From: Yersinia artesiana
GTDB lineage: Bacteria > Pseudomonadota > Gammaproteobacteria > Enterobacterales > Enterobacteriaceae
Direction: 5' to 3'
Assembly: GCF_902726545.1 (NCBI RefSeq)
Contig: NZ_CACVAD010000044.1
Span: 1-37,686 of the forward strand
DNA: 37,686 nucleotides
Positions 27,210-37,379 of this stretch are shown here, piece by piece. Within the stretch, counting starts at the first letter, position 1; every line of letters starts with the position of its first letter. A program made the position numbers and the translations under genes. The notes below the pieces were generated by a model. The model was not told the DNA's origin. It saw only the letters and a list, made by a program, of their open reading frames with translations, and did no database searches.

Positions 27210-28658
27210 ATGCATTTTTCACGAATTGTCAGTGGATTGGCCTGCGCTATTGCGATCAATATCAGCATATCTAACGCCAATGCGGCTCAGGTTGAGAATT
27301 ACACACAATATCTGCCTGATGGGGCAAATCTTGCGTTAGTCGTACAAAAAATCGGGGCCACAACTCCGGTAATAGACTATCACGCTCAGCAGATGGCATT
27401 GCCTGCCAGTACACAAAAAGTCCTGACTGCACTGGCGGCATTATTACAGCTTGGGCCAGATTTTCGCTTTAATACCACATTGGAAAGCCATGGCACGATC
27501 AGCGATGGGGTTTTACGCGGCAATTTAATTGCACGTTTTGATGGCGACCCCACTTTAACACGCCAGCAGTTGCGTAATATGGTAGCCACACTCAGAAAAT
27601 CGGGCGTAAAACAAATCGCTGGTGATTTGATTATCGATACGTCGGTGTTTGCCAGCCATGACAAAGCTCCAGGCTGGCCGTGGAACGACATGACACAGTG
27701 CTTTAGTGCGCCACCTGCGGCCGCGATTGTCGATCGTAACTGTTTTTCTGTCTCTCTTTATAGCGCACCAAATCCAGGTGACATGGCATTTATCCGAGTC
27801 GCATCTTATTACCCGGTGCAGATGTTTAGTGAAGTCCGCACCTTAGCCAAAGGTTCGCCTGATGCGCAATATTGCGAATTAGATGTGGTGCCAGGTGAAT
27901 TAAACCGATTCACCCTGACCGGCTGCCTGACGCAACGTAGTGAACCGCTGCCTTTGGCCTTTGCCGTACAGAATGGGGCCAGCTACGCCGGTGCTATTTT
28001 GAAAGATGAATTGAAAAAAGCTGACATCCAAATTGATGGCAGTTTACGCCGCCAGACGACCCCTAATGCCGCTGGAACCGTGTTAGCCCAAGCTCAATCA
28101 GCGCCGTTACATGACTTGCTGAAAATCATGTTGAAAAAGTCTGACAACATGATCGCTGACACCGTATTTAGAACCATTGGTCATCAGCGTTTTGGTGTGC
28201 CGGGCACATGGCGCGCGGGGGCTGATGCAGTTCGACAGGTGTTACGGCAAAAAGCAGGTGTGGATCTGGGGAACAGTATTGTCGTGGATGGATCGGGCTT
28301 ATCACGCCATAATCTTATTTCACCGGCAACCATGATGCAGGCTTTACAGTATATAGCTCAACATGATCAAGAGCTTAACTTTATCTCAATGCTGCCATTA
28401 TCAGGCTACGACGGCACATTACGCTATCGTGGTGGGTTGCACGAAGCGGGTGTAGACGGCAAAGTTTCAGCTAAAACAGGGGCATTGCAAGGCGTGTACA
28501 ATCTGGCCGGATTCATTACTACCGCCAGTGGGCAACGTATGGCTTTTGTGCAATTCTTATCTGGCTACGCTGTGCCACCTGAAGATCAAAAAAATCGCCG
28601 CGCGCCATTGGTGCGTTTCGAAAGCCGACTGTATAAAGACATTTATCAGAACAACTGA
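27210..28658 (+). CDS. dacB: D-alanyl-D-alanine carboxypeptidase/endopeptidase PBP4
   Basis: Periplasmic low-molecular-mass class C penicillin-binding protein that trims and cleaves peptidoglycan cross-links. 482 aa (477 in E. coli). The signal peptide is about 1-25, with cleavage after NANA. Active-site motifs: S67-T-Q-K70, S311-D-N313 and K422-T-G. Domain insertions lie between the first two motifs as in PBP4. The ribosome site is weak. It is first in an apparent operon with pmrA (5-base gap) and pmrB. Confidence 0.95.
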   Translation: MHFSRIVSGLACAIAINISISNANAAQVENYTQYLPDGANLALVVQKIGATTPVIDYHAQQMALPASTQKVLTALAALLQLGPDFRFNTTLESHGTISDGVLRGNLIARFDGDPTLTRQQLRNMVATLRKSGVKQIAGDLIIDTSVFASHDKAPGWPWNDMTQCFSAPPAAAIVDRNCFSVSLYSAPNPGDMAFIRVASYYPVQMFSEVRTLAKGSPDAQYCELDVVPGELNRFTLTGCLTQRSEPLPLAFAVQNGASYAGAILKDELKKADIQIDGSLRRQTTPNAAGTVLAQAQSAPLHDLLKIMLKKSDNMIADTVFRTIGHQRFGVPGTWRAGADAVRQVLRQKAGVDLGNSIVVDGSGLSRHNLISPATMMQALQYIAQHDQELNFISMLPLSGYDGTLRYRGGLHEAGVDGKVSAKTGALQGVYNLAGFITTASGQRMAFVQFLSGYAVPPEDQKNRRAPLVRFESRLYKDIYQNN

Positions 28659-28663
28659 GAAAA

Positions 28664-29326
28664 ATGAAACTACTGATTGTTGAAGATGATGAACTGCTAC
28701 AACAAGGGATAGCCATGGCGCTGACCAGCGGGGGCTATACCTGCGACTGTGCTGGTACCGCGGCACAAGCGCAGAGTTTGTTACTCACCAGTCAGTACAG
28801 CATGGTTATTCTCGATCTCGGTTTACCGGATCAAGACGGTGCAGTCCTGTTACGTCAGTGGCGTCGCCAGCAGGTGACGCTCCCTGTGCTTATTCTCACC
28901 GCCCGTGATGCTCTTGAAGATAGGGTTGATGGGCTGGATGCTGGTGCTGACGATTACCTGATAAAACCTTTCGCTCTGGCAGAATTACTGGCTCGTGTTC
29001 GGGCGCTAATCCGCCGCTATCAAGGGCAAAGTGATAATCTGATACAGCAAGATGACCTGAGCCTTAATCTATCAACACAGCAAGTGTGTTTGCAGGGCCA
29101 GCCGTTGGAAGTCACACCGAAAGAATTTGCGATTTTGTCGCGCTTAATCATGCGTGCGGGTCAAACCGTCAATCGTGAGTTATTACAACAGGATCTGTAT
29201 ACCTGGAATGACGATCTCGGCTCCAATACGCTGGAAGTACATATCCACAATCTGCGGCGTAAATTGGGCAAAGATCGTATCCGGACAATACGGGGCATTG
29301 GCTATCGGCTGGAAGCTCTATCATGA
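28664..29326 (+). CDS. pmrA: Response regulator PmrA (BasR)
   Basis: OmpR-family transcription factor activating lipid A modification genes that give polymyxin resistance. 220 aa. Receiver domain with EDDE at 7-10, phosphoacceptor D51 in VILDLGLP, and TARD and K102 (YLIKPFALAEL). The winged-helix effector domain ends HIHNLRRKLGKDRIRTIRGIGYRLE. Immediately after dacB and overlapping pmrB by 4 bases (ATGA). In E. coli basRS lies with eptA instead; the dacB-linked location is, as I recall, the normal Yersinia arrangement. Confidence 0.92.
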   Translation: MKLLIVEDDELLQQGIAMALTSGGYTCDCAGTAAQAQSLLLTSQYSMVILDLGLPDQDGAVLLRQWRRQQVTLPVLILTARDALEDRVDGLDAGADDYLIKPFALAELLARVRALIRRYQGQSDNLIQQDDLSLNLSTQQVCLQGQPLEVTPKEFAILSRLIMRAGQTVNRELLQQDLYTWNDDLGSNTLEVHIHNLRRKLGKDRIRTIRGIGYRLEALS

Positions 29327-30384
29327 TCAGTATGCGGCGTCGCCTCATCCTAATGCTGGCATTAATATTATTAATAACCCAGTTGATCAGTGCATTTTGG
29401 TTGTGGCATGAAAGCCAAGAACAAATCAGCTTTCTGGTTGATGAAACGCTGAGCGCCAAAGTGCGTAATGAACGGGTGGATACCGAAATCGCCGAGGCCA
29501 TAGCCTCACTGCTTGCACCGTCACTCATCATGATGGCGATTACCCTGCTGCTCTCTTTCTGGGCCATCAGTTGGATTATTCGACCGCTGGATCAATTACA
29601 GCAGAAATTGGCTGAGCGCTCCGCAGATAACCTGACCCCTGTTGTCGTCAATAGTGACATGCAAGAAATTGTCTCTGTGACATCTACCCTTAATCAATTG
29701 TTATCCCGGCTCTCTAATACCATCGCGCAAGAGCGCCTGTTTACTGCCGATGCCGCACACGAGCTGCGCACCCCTCTTGCCGGTATTCGACTGCATCTTG
29801 AGTTGATGGAACAGCAAGGTATTGCTGAAAGTAAGCCGCTTATCGGCCGAATTGATTTATTAATGCACACTATTGAACAACTCTTGATGCTGTCGAGGGC
29901 CGGCCAGAATTTTGCTAGTGGCCTTTATCAAACATTGAATTGGATAGAAAACGTGGTGCAACCACTGAAAGAAGAGCTGGAGGAAATGTGCGCTCAGCGC
30001 CAGCAAACTCTACAATGGGAACTTCCCGCTGATGCTCAGACCCAGGGCGATGCCACATTGCTGCGTTTGATGCTGCGTAATCTGGTTGAAAATGCACATC
30101 GCTACAGCCCGGTCGGCAGTCAAATTTCAGTCAAACTCTCTTCTGAAGCACAAGGCACCCTATTGCAAGTCATGGATGAAGGGCCAGGAATAAAGCAGGA
30201 GCAGGCGGGTGAACTGACGCAGGCATTTCGTCGCATGGATCAGCGCTACGGCGGCAGCGGCTTAGGGCTAAATATTGTGATCCGAATTACGCAACTTCAC
30301 CAAGGAAGACTCACGCTAGAGAATCGCTCTGACCGCTCTGGCTTAATAGCCCAATGTTGGATACCGGCGACCACACACAGCTAA
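29323..30384 (+). CDS. pmrB: Sensor histidine kinase PmrB (BasS)
   Basis: Inner-membrane sensor for Fe(III), Al(III) and mild acid that phosphorylates PmrA. 353 aa. Membrane helices are about 6-28 and 64-86. The short periplasmic loop between them has two ExxE motifs, E30-S-Q-E33 and E55-I-A-E58, with the same 25-residue spacing as the iron-binding motifs of Salmonella PmrB. HAMP follows; the phosphorylated His is H146 in AAHELRTPL; then the N box (NLVENAHRYSP), G1 (MDEGPGIK) and G2 (YGGSGLGLNIV). The start overlaps the pmrA stop (ATGA). Confidence 0.92.
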   Translation: MISMRRRLILMLALILLITQLISAFWLWHESQEQISFLVDETLSAKVRNERVDTEIAEAIASLLAPSLIMMAITLLLSFWAISWIIRPLDQLQQKLAERSADNLTPVVVNSDMQEIVSVTSTLNQLLSRLSNTIAQERLFTADAAHELRTPLAGIRLHLELMEQQGIAESKPLIGRIDLLMHTIEQLLMLSRAGQNFASGLYQTLNWIENVVQPLKEELEEMCAQRQQTLQWELPADAQTQGDATLLRLMLRNLVENAHRYSPVGSQISVKLSSEAQGTLLQVMDEGPGIKQEQAGELTQAFRRMDQRYGGSGLGLNIVIRITQLHQGRLTLENRSDRSGLIAQCWIPATTHS

Positions 30385-30421
30385 ACGAGTTGACTAATAC
30401 CAGCGTTCCTCTTGCAAACAA

Positions 30422-30447
30422 AAGGGCCACCACGAATGGCAGCCCTT
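30422..30447 (-). terminator. obgE terminator
   Basis: AAGGGC (30422-30427) and GCCCTT (30442-30447) with inner CCA/TGG pairing. On the minus strand it ends in CCCTTTTGTTTG. It can also end the pmrB transcript. Confidence 0.75.
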
Positions 30448-30467
30448 CTCACACAACAACCGGAAAC

Positions 30468-31634
<1,167 letters not shown>

Positions 31635-31664
31635 TTACTTTCTCCGTAAATCATTCCCGAGCTG

Positions 31665-32624
31665 CTATTTTTGCGCAGCAACCCGATTTATTTCTGTCCG
31701 ACGTGGCCACCAACGGTGCCCAATTGCGGAAAACATTGCACCTGCCACCACCACGAATGCGCCTACGTATCCCACAAAGTTGAGAGATGGTGCGGCGAAC
31801 ATATCTGGCCAGGCCAGCGCTAATAAAATTGAAAAAAACAAGGTAAACAGCGGCGTCAATGTGACGAGTGCGCTTACCTGCGCAGCCTGCCAGCGCGCCA
31901 TGGCTTCAGCCAAAGCACCATAACCAACCAGGGTATTAACCCCACAAAACAGTAAACAGGCAAACTGCCACCCATTTAGCTGAAAAATAACGGCGGGCTT
32001 TGCTAATGGGAATAATGCGATTGCACATAAAGTGTACAACAATAATAAGATTTGTTGCGATGCCATACGCCTTAATAGCACCTTCTGGGCAACACCATAG
32101 CTAACCCAGACAACCGCTGCACAGACACCCAATGCCACACCAAGCGTGTAATCCGTCAAACGGGTAAAGATTTCATGCAAACTGGTGTTAAAAAATAACA
32201 ACAGCCCACAAATCAGCATACCCGCACCGATAACCTGGGTGATACGCATCCGCTCTTTTAAAATCAGCACACTGGCAACCATCATCCCGACCGGCGAGAG
32301 TTGCCCGATAACCTGAGATGTGGTCGGACTAAGATATTGTAATGATGAGCTGAAGAAGATGAAATTCCCCAGCAAGCCACAAGTCGCAACTATCAGTAAT
32401 ACTAGCCAGCGACGTTGGCGAAAAAGTTTAAGAGAGGGCAACTGACGGCGTGAAGCCAGAATAATCCCCAAGCCGATAGCCGCCATCATAAAGCGATACC
32501 AAACAATGGTATACGGTTCCATGACCTCAAGCACTTGCTTCATTGCAATCGGCAAGGCACCCCAGAATACGGCAGTGGTTAGTGCCAAAAAAATACCTAA
32601 ACCAGCTTGCTGCTTCGTATCCAT
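31665..32624 (-). CDS. yhbE: EamA/DMT-family transporter YhbE
   Basis: Drug/metabolite transporter superfamily membrane protein, 319 aa, with ten predicted helices arranged as two EamA repeats (about 10-145 and 160-300). The substrate is unknown. Typical positions are WGALPIAMKQ in helix 1 and SPVGMMVASVLILKERM at the end of the first repeat. It sits between rpmA and obgE as in E. coli. Confidence 0.9.
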   Translation of the reverse strand: MDTKQQAGLGIFLALTTAVFWGALPIAMKQVLEVMEPYTIVWYRFMMAAIGLGIILASRRQLPSLKLFRQRRWLVLLIVATCGLLGNFIFFSSSLQYLSPTTSQVIGQLSPVGMMVASVLILKERMRITQVIGAGMLICGLLLFFNTSLHEIFTRLTDYTLGVALGVCAAVVWVSYGVAQKVLLRRMASQQILLLLYTLCAIALFPLAKPAVIFQLNGWQFACLLFCGVNTLVGYGALAEAMARWQAAQVSALVTLTPLFTLFFSILLALAWPDMFAAPSLNFVGYVGAFVVVAGAMFSAIGHRWWPRRTEINRVAAQK

Positions 32625-32657
32625 TTTTTACCAGGGGGGTTAACCCAGAAATGTAAA

Positions 32658-32684
32658 AAGCCCCGCAACGAAATTGCAGGGCTT
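32658..32684 (-). terminator. Hairpin after rpmA
   Basis: AAGCCC and GGGCTT arms with inner GCAA/TTGC pairing. On the minus strand it is followed by TTTTTAC. It probably allows partial readthrough into yhbE-obgE. Confidence 0.75.
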
Positions 32685-32710
32685 ACATCTATTTACAGGA
32701 CGCGAAAAAC

Positions 32711-32968
<258 letters not shown>

Positions 32969-32987
32969 TTATCCGCTCTCCTAAATC

Positions 32988-33356
<369 letters not shown>

Positions 33357-33372
33357 TCACAATAGGGCGCGA

Positions 33373-33401
33373 ATTCTACGCAAAAATGTAGTGAATGACA
33401 A
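33373..33401 (-). promoter_or_regulatory. rplU operon promoter
   Basis: On the minus strand TTGTCA (33396-33401), a 17-base spacer and TAGAAT (33373-33378), followed by a GC-rich CGCGCCC discriminator as in stringent promoters. Confidence 0.8.
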
Positions 33402-33558
33402 GTATATAATCAGCCCAAGAGAAGAAAAAAAGCACAGTTTATTACATCTCGTTTATTTGATGGATTTTTCAAGTACAATCATAGTCTCAGGGAACGTCAT
33501 GTAATAATGTGGGCGGTAATCTCATCGCAGTTAAAGAGAAAAACAGCTGAATATAACA

Positions 33559-34530
33559 ATGAACCTAGAAAAGATTATCGACTTAACCGCGCCAGATATG
33601 GCGGCTGTAAACACAACAATTCTCGATCAATTGAACTCTGATGTTGTTCTCATCAATCAATTGGGCCATTACATCATCAGTGGCGGTGGGAAACGTATCC
33701 GTCCAATGATTGCAGTTTTGGTGGCTCGCGCACTTGGCTATCAAGGCACTAAACATATCACGGTCGCGGCATTGATTGAATTTATCCATACAGCGACGCT
33801 GCTGCATGATGATGTCGTCGATGAATCAGATATGCGCCGTGGTAAAGCTACGGCCAATGCCGCCTTTGGTAATGCTGCCAGTGTATTGGTGGGCGATTAT
33901 ATCTATACGCGTTCATTCCAGATGATGACCAGCCTTGAATCGCTGCGTGTTCTTACATTGATGTCAGCCGCAACCAACGTGATTGCGGAAGGTGAAGTCT
34001 TGCAGTTAATGAACTGCAATAATCCTGACATCACTGAAGAAAACTATATGCAGGTCATCTATAGCAAGACTGCTCGCTTGTTCGAAGCCGCTTCGCAGTC
34101 AGCTGCTGTTTTGTCCGATGCGACTGAAGAGCAGGAACTTGCCTTACAGAATTACGGTCGCTATCTGGGAACAGCTTTTCAGCTTATTGATGACCTGCTG
34201 GATTACAGTTCAGATGGCACCACTTTGGGTAAAAATACCGGTGATGATCTGAACGAGGGCAAGCCAACTCTCCCTTTACTGCATGCAATGCACAATGGAA
34301 CGCCAGAGCAAGCCGCAATGATTCGGCAAGCCATTGAAGAAGGTAATGGCCGCCATTTACTCGAACCTGTATTAACTGCAATGCAGCAGTGTGGCTCACT
34401 GGATTATACTCGCCAGCGTGCTGAAGAAGAGGCAGACAAAGCCATTGCTGCTTTGCAGGTTCTCCCTGAAAGCGATTATCGCCTGGCTTTAGAAGGTTTG
34501 GCGCACATTGCCGTACAACGTTCGTTTTAA
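33559..34530 (+). CDS. ispB: Octaprenyl diphosphate synthase
   Basis: Makes the C40 side chain of ubiquinone and menaquinone. 323 aa, as in E. coli. The two aspartate-rich motifs are DDVVD at 84-88 and DDLLD at 210-214; the substrate-binding GGGKRIRPM is at 42-50. Product length cannot be proved from sequence but fits IspB. Divergent from rplU; a hairpin follows the stop. Confidence 0.96.
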   Translation: MNLEKIIDLTAPDMAAVNTTILDQLNSDVVLINQLGHYIISGGGKRIRPMIAVLVARALGYQGTKHITVAALIEFIHTATLLHDDVVDESDMRRGKATANAAFGNAASVLVGDYIYTRSFQMMTSLESLRVLTLMSAATNVIAEGEVLQLMNCNNPDITEENYMQVIYSKTARLFEAASQSAAVLSDATEEQELALQNYGRYLGTAFQLIDDLLDYSSDGTTLGKNTGDDLNEGKPTLPLLHAMHNGTPEQAAMIRQAIEEGNGRHLLEPVLTAMQQCGSLDYTRQRAEEEADKAIAALQVLPESDYRLALEGLAHIAVQRSF

Positions 34531-34543
34531 GAAATTATTTGGA

Positions 34544-34567
34544 AACTCCGGAGTCATTGCCGGAGTT
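34544..34567 (+). terminator. Hairpin after ispB
   Basis: AACTCCGG (34544-34551) and CCGGAGTT (34560-34567) are exact complements around an 8-base loop. No long T run follows. Confidence 0.6.
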
Positions 34568-34590
34568 ATCCATTGGCAACAAACCCTGCA

Positions 34591-34938
34591 CTAATCCGTC
34601 ATCAACCGCTCTATCAAGCTTTTAGCGCCCTCACGAAAAATAAACGTAATGACTTGCTCACGTTCAGCCTCAGTAAAGTGATAATAGGCCTCAACCCATA
34701 GCACCAGCGGGTCCTGTCGCGTTGTCGTATATTGAGCCGGTTCCTCCCTTAACTGTAATAAATTCAGTATGGTGGGAGGTAAACTTTCAATATGATACTC
34801 GACAGCCTTGCCTTGAACACCACGGCGACGGCGCTGTTCCCATCCCTCACGTTTAGCCATGAGGTTAACCCCTTGTGGTGATGACGGTAGCCCATCAAGA
34901 CCGGCCAATTCCTTAGCGGCAAACCACTCTTTTTTCAT
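34591..34938 (-). CDS. Mu-type DNA-binding (MuA/c repressor-like) protein
   Basis: A 115-aa protein whose first ~55 residues match the Mu-type winged-helix DNA-binding domain found at the N-terminus of MuA transposase and in the Mu c repressor: KEWFAAKELAGLDGLPS, GVNLMAKREGWEQRRRRGV and GKAVEYHIESLP line up with the MuA N-terminus. No transposase catalytic domain follows; the C-terminal half (LVLWVEAYYHFTEAEREQVITFIF) is helical and not recognised. It is probably a stand-alone regulator. It is divergent from the Ner-like gene at 35122 across a 183-base region with inverted repeats. The ATG is preceded by AGGAAGCAACACC. Confidence 0.8.
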   Translation of the reverse strand: MKKEWFAAKELAGLDGLPSSPQGVNLMAKREGWEQRRRRGVQGKAVEYHIESLPPTILNLLQLREEPAQYTTTRQDPLVLWVEAYYHFTEAEREQVITFIFREGAKSLIERLMTD

Positions 34939-34980
34939 GGTGTTGCTTCCTAATATGCGTTACGACACAAAAAAGGAATA

Positions 34981-35031
34981 TTTAGAAAACATTTAAAATC
35001 TTTCAGAAAATAAATGTTAGAATGCTTCTAA
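34981..35031. promoter_or_regulatory. Candidate operators between the Mu-like regulators
   Basis: A perfect palindrome TTAGAA-TGC-TTCTAA at 35017-35031 is preceded by ACATTTA (34989-34995) mirrored by TAAATGT (35011-35017). Single TTAGAA or TCAGAA motifs recur at 34982, 35003 and 35100. Spacing and repetition suggest protein binding; which protein binds is unknown. Confidence 0.45.
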
Positions 35032-35121
35032 ATGATTACTTTCTGTTCACCGTACGATTAACAATGTACCGTTATTTATATCACTAACACGCCAGCGGCT
35101 TAGAAAAAAAAAGGATTAAAG

Positions 35122-35397
35122 ATGATTTTAAGGAAATCTGATTGGCACCCAGCTGACATCATTGCAGCACTACGTAAGAAAGACACCACTCTGGCAGCAG
35201 TCTCTCGAAAAGCAGGTTTAAGCTCATCCACGCTTGCTAATGCGCTAACTCGGCCTTGGCCTAAGGGGGAATGGTTGATTGCGGAATGCCTGGAAATTCA
35301 TCCATCCGAAATTTGGCCAACACGCTATTTTGACTCAAAAACCGGTGCACTCCTCGACCGAAAAGTCAGGATACGACAGCCTATAACTGAAGAATAA
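35122..35397 (+). CDS. sfsB: Ner-like DNA-binding regulator (SfsB/Nlp)
   Basis: A 91-aa helix-turn-helix protein homologous to phage Mu Ner and E. coli SfsB (Nlp): DWHPADIIAALRKKDTTLAAVSRKAGLSSS, then TLANALTRPWPKGEWLIAE and EIWPTRYFD follow Ner closely. E. coli Nlp affects maltose gene expression when overproduced; the native role is unclear. AAAAGGATTAAAG gives a ribosome site. It is divergent from the MuA/c-like gene and followed by a terminator. Confidence 0.88.
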   Translation: MILRKSDWHPADIIAALRKKDTTLAAVSRKAGLSSSTLANALTRPWPKGEWLIAECLEIHPSEIWPTRYFDSKTGALLDRKVRIRQPITEE

Positions 35398-35399
35398 AA

Positions 35400-35426
35400 A
35401 ACCGCCAATAAACTGCATCGGCGGTT
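35400..35426 (+). terminator. Terminator of the Ner-like gene
   Basis: AACCGCC (35400-35406) and GGCGGTT (35420-35426) flank a 13-base loop just after the stop. The T run is weak. Confidence 0.6.
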
Positions 35427-35440
35427 GATGGTGTTATTCA

Positions 35441-35459
35441 AGGGGCTGCTTTAGCCCCT
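35441..35459 (-). terminator. mdh terminator
   Basis: AGGGGCT (35441-35447) and AGCCCCT (35453-35459) form a 7-bp stem 11 bases after the mdh stop on the minus strand; downstream sequence is TTGAATAACACC. Confidence 0.7.
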
Positions 35460-35470
35460 ATTACACGAGT

Positions 35471-36406
35471 TTATTTGACGAACTGCTCGCCTAACTCAAT
35501 ATCTTTATGCAGAACATCTAGCATGCTTTCTAGTGCTTGCTGTTCAAAAGCACTCAGTTTGCCGATATCTTTCCGTTCTGCTACGCCATCTTTACCCAAT
35601 AGGATTGGCTGAGCAAAGAAGCGGGCATACTTGCCGTCACCTTCAACGTAAGAACATTCCACAACATTGCTTTCACCTTGCAAAGCGCGAACCAGAGAAA
35701 GACCAAAACGTGCAGCAGCTTGCCCCATAGACAGAGTCGCTGACCCGCCACCGGCTTTTGCTTCGACAACTTCAGTACCCGCATTCTGGATACGCTTAGT
35801 CAGATCAATAACTTCCTGTTCTGTAAAGCTGATACCTGGAATTTGTGAAAGCAATGGCAGGATGGTCACACCTGAATGGCCGCCAATAACTGGCACTTCG
35901 ATATCCTGAGGTTGCTTACCTTTCAGCTCAGCAACAAAGGTGTTGGAGCGGATGGTATCCAGTGTGGTAATACCGAATAATTTGTTTTTATCGTAAACAC
36001 CGGCTTTTTTCAGCACTTCAGCCGCAATAGCAACAGTTGTATTAACTGGATTAGTAATGATGCCGATTAATGCTTTCGGGCAAGTACGCGCGATTTGCTC
36101 AACCAGATTACGAACGATACCCGCGTTCACATTGAACAAATCTGAACGATCCATTCCGGGTTTACGTGCAACCCCCGCAGAGATCAGAACAATATCTGCT
36201 TCCTGGAGTGCTGGGGTAGCATCTTCGCCGCTGAAACCTTTAATTTTAACAGCAGTTGGGATATGGCTCAGATCAACCGCAACACCAGGAGTCACTGGCG
36301 CGATATCATATAATGAGAGTTCTGAACCTGAAGGAAGCTGGGTCTTGAGTAGAAGAGCGAGGGCCTGGCCGATACCACCAGCGGCACCGAGAACTGCAAC
36401 TTTCAT
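35471..36406 (-). CDS. mdh: Malate dehydrogenase (NAD)
   Basis: TCA-cycle enzyme interconverting malate and oxaloacetate. 311 aa (312 in E. coli). The NAD-binding GAAGGIGQ is at 7-14; substrate arginines are R81, R87 and R153; the catalytic pair is D150 and H177 (GGHSGV). AAGGAG lies before the ATG. Divergent from argR as in E. coli, with 463 bases between them. Confidence 0.97.
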   Translation of the reverse strand: MKVAVLGAAGGIGQALALLLKTQLPSGSELSLYDIAPVTPGVAVDLSHIPTAVKIKGFSGEDATPALQEADIVLISAGVARKPGMDRSDLFNVNAGIVRNLVEQIARTCPKALIGIITNPVNTTVAIAAEVLKKAGVYDKNKLFGITTLDTIRSNTFVAELKGKQPQDIEVPVIGGHSGVTILPLLSQIPGISFTEQEVIDLTKRIQNAGTEVVEAKAGGGSATLSMGQAAARFGLSLVRALQGESNVVECSYVEGDGKYARFFAQPILLGKDGVAERKDIGKLSAFEQQALESMLDVLHKDIELGEQFVK

Positions 36407-36803
36407 CCTATACTCCTTATTATATTTAATTTAAATTTGCCGTGAATTCATCTATTTACGAACCTTAATTTATTGCGATTTTAAACACAATCTATTAACA
36501 GTCAGATTGAGATATCACGCATCAAAAAGGCGCATAAGGTTTGTCTATTTTAGAGTAAATCGCTTATTCATTAATGATATAGCGCACATTATTCTAAAAT
36601 TATCTGGCGTATTCATGACAGGTTAATCGGCGGTTACATTACACCCTTCCTTTACATCAAAACAACATCATTTTAATAACATTTTAGCTACTCAGTAGAA
36701 ATGTTAAAAAAAGCTGATTTAGCATAATCCTAACAATCAGATAGTGTTAGAATTCTAGTGCACCTTGATATCAGTGCTTTTATCACCAATACTTCTTAGT
36801 CAT
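36407..36803. other. mdh-argR intergenic region, mdh side
   Basis: An AT-rich, gene-free region between divergent mdh and argR. The mdh promoter must be here, but no -35/-10 pair stands out enough to call, and I see no convincing CRP or ArcA site. The argR side holds the ARG boxes listed separately. Confidence 0.5.
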
Positions 36804-36841
36804 GTTGAATAAAAATTCATTTATATGCATAATAATCCTAT
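36804..36841 (+). promoter_or_regulatory. argR promoter with two ARG boxes
   Basis: Box 1 at 36804-36821 has TGAAT-AAAA-ATTCA, a perfect match to the ArgR consensus core. Box 2 at 36824-36841 (TGCAT-AATA-ATCCT) is weaker. They are 2 bp apart, the spacing I recall for argR itself (3 bp elsewhere). The promoter TTGAAT (36805-36810), 17 bases, CATAAT (36828-36833) lies inside the boxes, so ArgR with arginine would block it. Confidence 0.85.
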
Positions 36842-36866
36842 TCACTATTGACTGTTCAGGGCATAA

Positions 36867-37340
<474 letters not shown>

Positions 37341-37358
37341 TTCTCCGCGAATCTATAG

Positions 37359-37379
37359 ATGCGGCCTTATATGCCGCAT
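37359..37379 (+). terminator. argR terminator
   Basis: ATGCGGC (37359-37365) and GCCGCAT (37373-37379) flank a 7-base loop, followed by TCTTTC. Confidence 0.75.

Noticed and set aside
34591-35397. Mu-like prophage remnant with transposase
   Set aside because: No transposase catalytic domain, MuB, Gam or structural gene is present, and the Ner-like gene is a known chromosomal gene in enterobacteria.
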